A stretch of DNA of 64,000 bases from Volvariella volvacea V23. Its lineage: Eukaryota; Basidiomycota; Agaricomycetes; Agaricales; Pluteaceae. The notes below the pieces were generated by a model. The model saw only the letters and a list, made by a program, of their open reading frames with translations. It searched no databases and was not told the origin of the DNA. Where the stretch lies: contig KB722737.1 in the NCBI GenBank assembly GCA_000349905.1, positions 1,206,928-1,270,927 on the forward strand. Reading direction: 5' to 3'. Shown here piece after piece: positions 48,538 through 58,425 of this stretch (position 1 is its first letter; each line of letters opens with the position of its first letter). Position numbers and translations under genes: made by a program.

Positions 48538-50264
48538 CTAATAAAGCGGGGATCCGGTGGACGCGAGTCTGCTCTCGAGGTTCCTATTGGAGAGGGAATT
48601 ATGAGGGAACAGGTTTAGAGAGATGAGGGTGACAATTACGTACCTGAGGGATTCTTCCTTCGCGAGCAGCTCCTGTCTCTTCTCGTTGATTTCTCGTTGT
48701 ACCCTGAGTTCGATTTCTCTCAACTAGTACGAGAGGGGATTAGAATCAACAAATAGTAAAAGGAAAAGAATGCGAACTTTTTCCTCTTCGCGGCGGAGCT
48801 GTTCTTCCTTGAGACGGACGCTCTGGGTAGCAAGATCCTCGGGTTGAAGCTGCGATGATTCCCTAGAATAGCGAGAACCCGTTAGACTCAAAGGGTTTAG
48901 TAAATTGCTTGTCAAGTAACCTACCGGGTAGAGTTAAGGGTCCGAGATAATTTCTCTGTTCTGTAAGTCTCGTACAAGACATCTTCAGTGAGCGACTTCA
49001 AATCGGTCAAATGAGATCTGAGTAGACAACATTAAGCACGCTATGGTAGAAGAGTCAAGATTTGACGAACCCAAGAATCGCCCCTCTTAACCTGGTAAAG
49101 TCACAATGCAGCGGGTTATCGACTTCCGCAATACCCCAGGGGTAGCTTCGTCCTCGGATACGCTCGCCATCGACGATAACGTCTTCTTCAGAGCCAATAA
49201 TGCCAAAGGGAAGAAGGGACTAGTTGGAGGAGGTAAGCCGGGTATAATTAAACGGTTCGATGAGGCAGGACGTAATGCTTACTCTAAGCTCCATATTGTC
49301 CTGGATGGTTTCCTCGTCATCTTCCTCGGGATCGTAAGGAAAATTGTAGATAGGGATATCGTAGTACTCGATATCCTCCATGATCTACACTATTATCAGA
49401 ATAACATGTTGACAAGGGTAGATGAAGTAATGCATACACGTTTCTTGAATGCGCGCAGCTCGCTGGGCGTCAATGAGTCCGACCTTCCAATGACGGGTAT
49501 AACATTCACACGGGGTGAAAGGCGCCGCATAAGTTCGATATCAAGCTCCCTAAGACTGCAAGACCCCGACGAGTGAGATACGTAACAACACCAAGTAACA
49601 GAGGACATACGCATGGCCGGAAGGAGGGATGAAGTACAACAATGCATGTACGCGATTATCCTTGAATTTGGGGTTACGCTTGATACGGGATTGTTCGGCC
49701 AAGATGTCATCATATTGGCGTTCAAGGTAGGAAACAATTTCTTGGAAACTGGGGTGGAAGTGCGATTGTTCGGTTAACCCCTTCTGGCCTGAGGGGTGAA
49801 TTTGAATTTTAGACTCACGCGTGCTCATTGTCTATGTTATCCCCGAATCCAGGGGTGTCCACAACTGTCAATGAGATACGTACACCTTCCTCTTCAAGGT
49901 CTATTCGGGAGCGGGATGAGGGAATCCCAACTATTATAGGAGTAATCACCTTCAACTTACCTACGCTGACCGGTCTGATACGAAGTCCAACCTCTGCTGA
50001 GGCTTGTTCAGGCGGATCGTTGATCTTGTGAGGCAGTACGGTCGAATCGCATAGGGTGTTCACAAATGTCGTGCGGCCAGCTCCCGAGGCACCTGTATCA
50101 CCGCCGCAATTCGGCAAGCGATTTCGATTATGAATAGCGATTCATTCGGGAAGCCGGTTAATTGAGTGCTCAGGCGCGCGAATTTGGTGCACATTACCAA
50201 CGACCATAAGGGTGAACTGCACACCCTTGATTTTGTTCCTACGCCTCGTTGTCGGCAATGGCAT
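48538..50264 (-). CDS. CDC11: Septin of the Cdc11 type
   Basis: Filament-forming GTPase-fold protein of septin rings at septa and hyphal tips. The start at 50264 gives MPLPTTRRRNKIKGVQFTLM. A splice leads into the P-loop GASGAGRTTFVNTLC. The P-loop has Arg where most septins have Lys; this exchange is known from yeast Cdc11, hence the subgroup call. Later marks are LTVVDTPGFGDNIDNEHA (G3), HALLYFIPPSGHALRELDIE, RVNVIPVIGRSDSLTPSELR (degenerate G4), RSYPWGIAEVDNPLHCDFTR (septin unique element) and a C-terminal coiled coil (REIELRVQREINEKRQELLA) ending at 48538. At least nine short introns. Divergent with the SDR gene. Confidence 0.92.
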
Positions 50265-50831
50265 CGTGAACTGGCTTTAGTAGAGAGTGTAAGCTGCTGG
50301 AGATGGTGATGGTGCAGATGAAGGATGGTGAAGAGGCTCAAAGTTGCATGCAAAGGAGGGCGAGGCAAGTTGGGATGGTGATGCGAAGCCAGTCACAGGT
50401 GCGCTCGGGCCACGTTGTATCAATATTCTTCAATAATCCTATCAAAAATCCATGATACAGCACCTTCTGATCCTAACATGTGCAAACAATCCACTCGACG
50501 CCAAGATGCGCGAGCCTGCCAGGTCTGACGCTGACCACTTTCATCGCTGTCTGCATAAGCAATGACAACATTTGGACCTCCAACTCAAATATACATGCCT
50601 TTCTCCTCATAGGATGCGGTTGTTCTGGTCGTATCTTGACTCACAGCTCCACTCGCTGACAATTCCAAGAGAGCGCGCAGATCCAAAAATCACCCAATCA
50701 TAATCAGTCCCGCCCGTTACCGCAGTCGCAGGGTCATCCTTAACTCAATTTTGCTTGGGCATATATAATTCTTTACTTCTTGTGTTCCTGTTCCCCGGTT
50801 CCCCTTTCGTTTTTTCTTTCAGTGTCTCTTC
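50265..50831. other. Bidirectional promoter region, septin / SDR
   Basis: About 0.57 kb between divergent start codons. Pyrimidine-rich leader (CTTTCTTTT-like runs, 50770-50825) precedes the SDR ATG. No coding signal. Confidence 0.5.
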
Positions 50832-52267
50832 ATGTCCGTTATTCCAGACGATAAACTTTTCGAACACGCTTCGCGCGCCAAGAGCAAGGTTGTGCTTATC
50901 ACGGGCGCCGCTAAAGGAATTGGGAAAGAGGCAGCCTTGAGATTCGCGTCTGCTGGGTCAGTATTTGTTGAGGATCCTGAGCAAGTGATATTGTGTGCCT
51001 AACTTTTGCGGATTCGTTTTTTTGTGCAGTGCTAGGCTCGTGCTTGGAGATCTTGATGTTGCAGGAGGGGAGCAGACAGTAAAGGAACTCAAACAAGCAG
51101 GGGCGTGAGTACACAAAACTGCATATCAACAGTTGTCCTTGTTGACCATATTGTTCAGACAAGCAGTCTTCCAGAAGTGTAATGTTGTACAGTGGGAAGA
51201 TCAAGTTGCTCTGTTCGACTTGGCAATTTCAACATTTGGCGTTGTCGACATCGTGGTAAGTAACAGACCGTGAGTTCCTCCGTGGTTGAAGGTTATTCAC
51301 CACCACATGAAGATACCCAATGCGGGTGTCAGCGAGATGGGCAACTTCCATAGATTTAATAGAACCGAGGATGGCAAACCCGCTCCCCCAAAACTTACGA
51401 CTATCCAAGTGAACCTTATTGGTGTCATATACAGTGCGTCGACGCGTTACCTTGTAGACCAGCGTGTTCATCTGTCCGGCAATTGTTAGCTGTCAACTTG
51501 GCTTCTCATTACCTCACAATCAAGCACGATCCCAGTAGAGGCTCATGGAAGGCTGTCATACTCATCGGGTCCATGGGTTCGTGCATTTCCATATTTACCA
51601 CCCTCATGCTTATGTTCTACCTTGCACATAGCATCATGGGCCGGTATTCCCTCAGCCGCGATGTACACGGCTTCAAAGCACGCTGTACTTGGTATCATGC
51701 GATCAGTATGGAAAGATTATGAGCGACAAGGTATCAGAATAGCCACAATTCACCCTTGGTTCGCCGGTACGCCCTATCCTCTAGCCCAACCGCCATATGA
51801 CGTTCTGATTCGATCAACAAAGACACGACTATCATCCCCCTTCCGATCAAGGTCCTCCTGGCGGGTGTACCACTAGCGCCTGTCCCTCGAATTGCGGGGG
51901 CTATCTTCCATGCCGCTACAAATCCTGATCCAAACACCAACGGATGTGCATGGCTGATCCCAGATGGAGGAAATGTCTACTTCATTGCAAGGGAAGAGTT
52001 CAAACTAGGTGTGTACAAGATGATGGATGCCCGAATCAACGCCTTGCACGAGTGAGTACGCGTTGGGTCCCGTTTCAATTCAGGTCTGACGCATTTTTGC
52101 ACAGGTTGGCGAATGACAGCAAATACTACTACCGCTTAGCTCGTGATCTTACGCGTCTGCTCGGCAAACCGATACTTAAGACAGGGATCACCATTTATGC
52201 TGCAAAATTGGCTTGGAATTATAGAGATGAGATTTCTACTTACGTTCGTGGTCTGATTGGGTCTTAG
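50832..52267 (+). CDS. Short-chain dehydrogenase/reductase
   Basis: NAD(P)-dependent oxidoreductase with a Rossmann fold. It starts MSVIPDDKLFEHASRAKSKV, then VVLITGAAKGIGKEAALRFA (cofactor loop TGxxxGIG), ARLVLGDLDVAGGEQTVKEL, FGVVDIVV with NAGVSEMGNF, VNLIGVIY and VILIGSM. The active-site YxxxK is in AMYTASKHAVLGIMRSVW, with the preceding Ser on a short exon. The C-terminal part (LLGKPILKTGITIYAAKLAW) ends at 52267. About seven introns. Overall it resembles 15-hydroxyprostaglandin-dehydrogenase-like classical SDRs; the substrate cannot be told. The Asp at the end of beta-2 (GDLD) suggests NAD(H) preference. It converges with the LodB-like gene, so it may belong to the adjacent cluster, but that is only proximity. 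Confidence 0.85.
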
Positions 52268-52514
52268 GTTGTCGGGTTGTTCTTTTTTATATGTTAGGTT
52301 GGGCGAATGTTATACCATACTACTGATAGATGCCCTCAAACCTTTTTGTGGGCAACACTGACCTATCTGGCTCGCTTACGGTTCAACACCAACCTCAGGC
52401 CCAGCCCACCAAAATCTCGTGTTATCACCATGAGAAGCAAAGCAGCATTCGGTATTCATTGTCTATTACACACCACTCAGGAAGATCAACGTATAGAGAT
52501 GAGCTAAACCAAGC

Positions 52515-53944
52515 TCACCGTCGTCGTTGCCAAAACTCGGTATCAAATCTCGAGTTTGCATAATAATACCTCTTTTTCTTCTCGTAATCACCTCTTATTT
52601 GCATATACACACCCTCAATCGACGTATCATTCGCCACAGCATCCCCAAGGAGCCGCTTTCCCAAAATTGTTCCAACAGAACAACCACATTCTAGGGCGGT
52701 GATCATCCCTTGGGAGGATAGCGGATCAAATGCCATTGCGGCATCACCAATAGCGTACCATCCACCTCGACGGCCAGAACCCTCCAAAGTGTGCTCTTCT
52801 CCCAAGGGCTGTAGAATAGAACTACAAGCCGAAGTGACTTTTGGGTACGAACCCGTTTTGCTCGCCAGAAGGGGGCGGTAGTCCATATTCTCGATAATAT
52901 CTTTGATGTAATGCGTTTCATCTGCTAGGAGATCGGCGAACCCATCTCGTTTACGGGCCACTTTGGACGTTGGCTCTGTATCGTCTGTATGGTAGACGAC
53001 TACGCGCAAGTTGGATGTCAACTGGGAGGTGTACCACCAGCCTGTGGGAGATGCTTCTAACAAGGTGCGTCTATCGCGATCGGAGTCGGGTAGAGGGGAG
53101 GTGAATAAGGTGTAGAATGCCAAGAGTGAATCTTGCTTCTGGGTTTTGGCACCGAGCTACTCCGAGGACGAGGTGACTGGTTGTATCCGTGAAAGATGCA
53201 TTAAGACGTACCTTGTGCGCCACGCTAGCTTTTCTTCCTGTACAATCCAATAGCCAGCTAGACGTGCAATAGATCGAGTTCCCAAGGCTCCCATCCGCCT
53301 CAAGCCGTTGCAATTCTACCCTCCAAATCCCATTTTTATCCTTCTCAACCCCAACAAACCTCGCCTTCACAAATCCATGTTTCCCACTAACACCTTGTGC
53401 GCCACCCCCGGGCCCAACGGCAGAATCACTGGCTTGAGGCCGTTGAGATAACTTTGCCACTGCATCTCTTAGCGTGTCTTCGAATCGGACACGATCCAAG
53501 TGCCATCCCGCTCCAAAAGGATTCATGATGGAAAACGTCTCTTCCAACTTCTCTGTTCCCCATGCCGATGCGTTCCCTGTACAGCTTATGTGCCTCCCAT
53601 CGGATGTATCTCGGGCTAGTTGTGCGGATACTTCGGGCGAGAGGTATCGTAGAATCTGTGATGCTTCGGGCGGTAGAGATTCCCCGATCTACACATTACA
53701 GATATTGTCGTGGTGAGCTTTTAGTGGTAATGGTATTGAGCTTGGTATAACCCACTTTGAACTGGGAAGAGTCTGAATCGTCTACAAGCAAAAACTTTGC
53801 GCCTGGATTCGCGCGGAATAGTCCAAGCGCTGCTGAACATCCGGCAGGTCCACCGCCAATGATGATCACTTCGAACCTGGGTGTTGAGAGATCTGCTCAT
53901 CCTCATACCCCGCTCGACATACCATCATAAACTGAACTTTCCAT
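52515..53944 (-). CDS. LodB-like FAD-dependent protein (tryptophan-halogenase-like fold)
   Basis: In bacteria LodB is the flavoprotein needed to form the cysteine-tryptophylquinone of LodA. Here the protein starts MESSVYDG. After one short intron comes FEVIIIGGGPAGCSAALGLF, a GxGxxG dinucleotide-binding site, then LLVDDSDSSQFKVG. IGESLPPEASQILRYL follows, and later NPFGAGWHLDRVRFEDTL, the family motif with GWHLDR. Further marks are WLLDCTGRKASVAHKV, SPTGWWYTSQLTSNLRVVVY and GGWYAIGDAAMAFDPLSSQG (second FAD motif, GD). It ends EFWQRRR at 52515. The halogenase-specific WxWxIP motif is not seen, so a halogenase role is not supported. It lies 480 bp downstream of a LodA-like gene on the same strand, as a LodA-LodB pair would. 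The donor of intron 1 is uncertain (GTCGAG or GTATGT). Confidence 0.82.
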
Positions 53945-54426
53945 TGTAGCTGGCTCGATGAAAATGAACTTGAAGAGAAGAGGGAGAGGGAGAGGGAAAC
54001 CAAATTGTGGGGTTCGGTGAGTCTGAATTTTATAGCATTCTAGTTATGCCAGATCTAGATGACGTGCTGAATGGAGTTCTGCCTGCTCAATACATTTCGT
54101 GATGACTTCCCAAGATGGTCAGTATCCGTATCAGGTGGGAGGATGCAAGAGGTAATATCCAAGCGGAGAAGATTTGCTTCCATTCATAATGTCAAACAGA
54201 TTTATGTGATACGGTAGCGACAAATATCGCAATAATAGTACATCGAATTTAGCTGTCTCTGCCCTACCACTTTTCAGTACGAAGTAATAGCTCACATGCA
54301 GTCACTATACATTAAACACTGTCGGAAAAGGCTTAAACCTCGAGAGCTTGGTCAACTTTAATGCAGGCATGTCGACATTCCTCTAGGGTTCCAGACTACT
54401 GAGCAAAGGAATCTCAGGAATCTCAG
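53945..54426. other. Intergenic, between the LodB-like and LodA-like genes
   Basis: About 0.48 kb, which should hold the promoter of the LodB-like gene and the 3' UTR of the LodA-like copy. No coding signal beyond the copy's tail remains. Confidence 0.45.
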
Positions 54427-57053
54427 CTAAGTTCTCAATAGCAGTTTGGATAGGGAGGAGGCCAAACCGAGGAGTAGCATCTCCTCTGCCACGACGCCTT
54501 ATCATAAAGGAGTGAGCTACAGGCCGATGTAGTAAGGTAAGGGTCACACCTCGTATTGCAGCTACTAACGGGTCGTGATACCTCGGATCGCTAGTGAACT
54601 TTGCAGGGGTTTTGACACTACACATGACGTATGAGTATATTGGGATTGTGGATAGTTCTACTAGCACCGCTGTTTCCAGATGCTTGTGCAATTCCTCGAT
54701 GGTAGTTGAGTGGAACGTGTAGAAGTTCCTGCGGCAGATCTGGCCTCTCCGAGTCAGGAGCGATGTTAATTAGTGGGCTGTGCTTCGTCTCAATGAAAAT
54801 GGGCTGCTCCGTTTCTGTGACGTAGCTCTTTCCATCCCGCTGGGTTATTATGCCAAGCAGATGCCAGTTCTTGTCCATATCAGTATTTGCGAAGAATGGT
54901 TGGTTGGGGAAGTCATCTATTATGCCTTTCAATACAGAGACAATACAAGGGAATAGATCAACTCTACCTGTATAGTTCGGGCGTAACCCTCTCTCCTATG
55001 GTCGGCGGGTATTCTTGACGAAGAACTTAGCGAGTTTGTCTGCGCTTAAATTCGGGTGTTCGCAGTGAACTTTCTGGTATTCCTCTTCAGGAAGAACTGA
55101 ATCTGGTCGGACTGCAGGCCACCTAACGTATATTATATCAACTGTGAGAGCGTGGTTACAGAAGCTTTTCGTACCAGTAGTTTCTGCACCTATAGAAGTC
55201 ACCTAACCTGGGTTCAGATCGTATGAAGAAGTGACATAAAGAAGCATATACTCTGCCACGGAAGTGAAAGATATCTTGTTAGGTCACCCGGGTTTATTTT
55301 CTCGTTGATTGAAAATGGCCTTTGATGGTCGTATGTGTCCTTCTGCTCCATATTCCATGACGCCTCCAGACCTGGGTAAAGTGGTGCTCCTATCGTTGGC
55401 TCTAAAGCTGCTCTCGTAAGCGCTGCTGGTCGGTCCTCAAGTTCAATTTCGTCGACGTCTTGAGGAGGTGGAGGTGGCGATTCGCCAACCGTAAAGTCTC
55501 CCTCCGTCCATTTCACTAAGCGGTCATATTGCAACTCAGTGATCGATGCAAATGTGGTGGGATCGCCGGCGACGGTACGGCCTAACAGCGAATAAGTACT
55601 AATGGTTTCTCTCGAGTTCTCTCATCTCACCTCCATCACCGGATAACCATGGCATGAAGTAGGGATACACCTGGCCAAATCGGGCGTTGTCATATTTAGG
55701 GTTGGTCCACGGCAGTCGCATCCTTTCAAGAACTTCTTTTCTAGTATGGGCATGCTCAGGATCCTTCGGGTTGTTCTTCAACGCTTTGAGCCAGTATTCA
55801 TCAAAGAAGTTTCCTGGGCCGCTGGGTCCTATAGGAAAGATATCAATCACAGCAACTATCCTTATTGTGTTTAAATAACCTTACCATGACCACCCGTGGC
55901 CTGAATATTGACCCAACTTAACAGCGCAGGCCGTTGGAGAATTGGCCATATGTGTTTGTACCATTCAACATCGCCGACGTCGTATTTTTTCCCTTCTTTC
56001 TTAGTCTGGGCGCGCTTCTCCTGTGTAAACCTCTTCAATTAGATCGTACAATGTTGTAGGTTGATAAATGCCCCGAGCAAAATCGGGCGGACCGACAAGG
56101 ACTCGTGCTTCGGTGGCTTCCTTTCCTCTAGAAACGAAATTCAGCTTCGAATCATTTAGACCAGATGAAAACACTCACGAGTCGGTCGCGTCTCCACGGA
56201 CGCGAACTCGCGCCGTGATACGACCATCAGAAGTGTCGTCAATCCATCCCGGCGTATTGAAATCGTCAGCGATCAAAGGTTTCACTGGGTCCAGAATATT
56301 GCACAAATCTCCACGACCACCAAGAATGATAAGGTGACCTTTCTTGTCCGTTCTGGCCTCTCCGGGATACACAGTCTCAGCTTTGTAGGTCTTAGGTGGT
56401 TTGAGTATCAAGCTAGCTGTGCCCTTAAATGCGCCTTTTAACTCAACAGGACCTTGATCGGGTCCCCCGATAGGAGCAACGTTTGTCCTGATGACGAGGC
56501 GGTCACGGTTGTCCGGTAGATTCTGGGTAGTGTTGTTAGCATGTTGGCTTGCGGGGATGGAGGAACTCACTTCTGCTTGTACATCGGAATTCCTGAGAGT
56601 TGTATAACCGGGCTTGAATTGGCCCTCATAGCGACCTAATGGAGATTAGTTAATGGGAATTCAAGGTTCTTAGACACCTACCTAAGAAGTTGTACCAAGA
56701 CGGCTTCTTATTTGCAAGCTGAACACTCCATTCTATGTCATACTCACCCGCGGTAACTTCTTTTATCGGAACACCATTTTCGAGGGCATAGATTCTAAAC
56801 CTGGCAGCCTATTGGATAGCGTAAATATCCAACTACACAATATACACTACTCATTTACCTGGCGTTTGATTCTTCCGTGCTGATCTTTATACCCTCCCAG
56901 CGGCTCGTCGAAGCGTCCAGGAACTTCTGGAGCATAGAACCAGCCATCATTGAGGCTAGGCTCTCGAGAGTTTTCAACTCTAGCAAGGCCAATGGGAGGG
57001 TAGATTGCGTAGGTTATAGCTTGAGGGATGGGAGGGGGAGGGAGAGAAGTCAT
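54427..57053 (-). pseudogene. LodA-like protein, second copy, with broken frame and collapsed ferritin-like end
   Basis: Homologue of the gene at 58426-62194, same exon plan. It begins MTSLPPPPIPQAITYAIYPP (57053) and includes DGWFYAPEVPGRFDEPLGGY, VQLANKKPSWYNFL, LLSWVNIQATGGHG, YPYFMPWLSGDGG, LEPTIGAPLYPGLEASW and LTRYLSLPWQ, then DFYRCRNYWYEK and WPAVRPDSVLPEEEY. The frame breaks near 56025: EEVY changes frame before QEKRAQTKKEGKKYDVGD, two bases short of the other copy. The ferritin-like part starts (VELSTIPIYSYVMCSVKTPA) and reaches GVVAEEMLLLGLA. There His of the EExxH motif is Leu. About 330 codons present in the other copy are then missing, and the DNA jumps to a relic of the last exon. 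The first stop in frame is at 54427; relics of the tail (LPIQTAIENLAEI) are in another frame. Probably non-functional. Confidence 0.72.
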
Positions 57054-58425
57054 TGCTCCTTGAGCTCCTGGTTACCCTTTCTTTGTGCAGTTTATATGTT
57101 CTCAAGGGATTCTTCTGCTCCACGAAATGGCTGTGGTGACCCAGCACATGACACGATAGTTTGCATAAATAGATGTCTGCGTTCTATATTGAAACTAACG
57201 CCGACTTAATTTAAGGCTTGACCAAAACCTGTGTTCTGGAATCGAATAAAAATCGCAAAACGGTGTGATCTAGGGCGATTTATTTGGAACCTTTCGCTGA
57301 GAAGATTGGAGGATAACTGGGACCAATCACATCACCTCTTGGAAGCAAAATGAGATCGTGTCTTGTCACAGTCATTGGCACAAAAGATTAGAACTCGCAG
57401 CTGAACAAAGATGTGGTGGTTCGGCTGTCAATTCTCATTCTTCGGGCTGAAGAGCTCGATCATTGTCGGTCAGTTGGTGAGTCTTAGTCTATCATTACGG
57501 TTCTCCTTTTGTAGGGTTTACATTTTGGAGTTTAGCACTTATGTATGTGCACGAGAATTACGACTTGCCGTGATTGCACGATCAGGGAGATACATAACAT
57601 GATCACAAGTAGAAGCACAGTGGAGTATCAACACTTTGAGCATACGAAATCGAAGTCTCGGGAAAGCCGTCATCGTTGAGCATACCCTTTGTGTCTTGGA
57701 TTGTTCTCAGGCAGGGAATCGAATTGCAAATGGGTATTGGTGTTCTACACAGAAGATTGTTCTATGTTGGTAACCGTACATTAGGTTCATCTGCAGGTGA
57801 GGTGTCGCCTTATGAAATACAACGTGAGTAATTATCATGGCTTGGGCTCTCAACTCGCCTACGATTAGTGCCTATTGCCGATTCTGGTCTTCAAGAGAAG
57901 CGCGAGCCGATAACTCAAGAGAACAATCACAACCCCCTGTCCCTCTACAGATCATAGATTCCTAACTGTTGTTGTCCATGCTGCCGTCTTCTCCATGCCA
58001 TAGAGTCCTCTTCTGTTCAGTGCTTGGGATAACTCACCTACCTCGGTGGCGATTGTAATCAAACCAACAGACGGCATTCACCATAGTGTATGCGGACGTG
58101 GATAACGTTCTATGTCACGCTGCAAGGTACCCACGAGGTTGACCGGACAGTCCAATTCAGGGAGTGATGGTCAAGTTCAACATCGTACATTCTGAGCTAA
58201 GGCAGCAGCCCGGGCCGGGCGACATCTAAGTTTTGAGTTGCCGGAGGTGCGATTGTGTATTTGTGTTGGTCTTGAGTTGATGACACTCACCTGAATGTCG
58301 CGTTTTCCTTTCATATTGTCAAGCAAATTCATATCACATCACACCGCAAGGACGAATATCGTAGTAATAGTACAACGGATTTAGCAGTCAAATAGCCAAT
58401 TCAAAGCCACAAGCATCTCAGGTAC
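57054..58425. other. Intergenic between the two LodA-like copies
   Basis: About 1.4 kb, the promoter of the downstream copy and the 3' region of the upstream one. No coding relic of a third copy or of a partner gene was recognised. Confidence 0.45.

Noticed and set aside
52515..53944. Reading the flavoprotein as a tryptophan halogenase.
   Set aside because: The halogenase WxWxIP motif was not seen, while GWHLDR and the neighbourhood fit LodB better.
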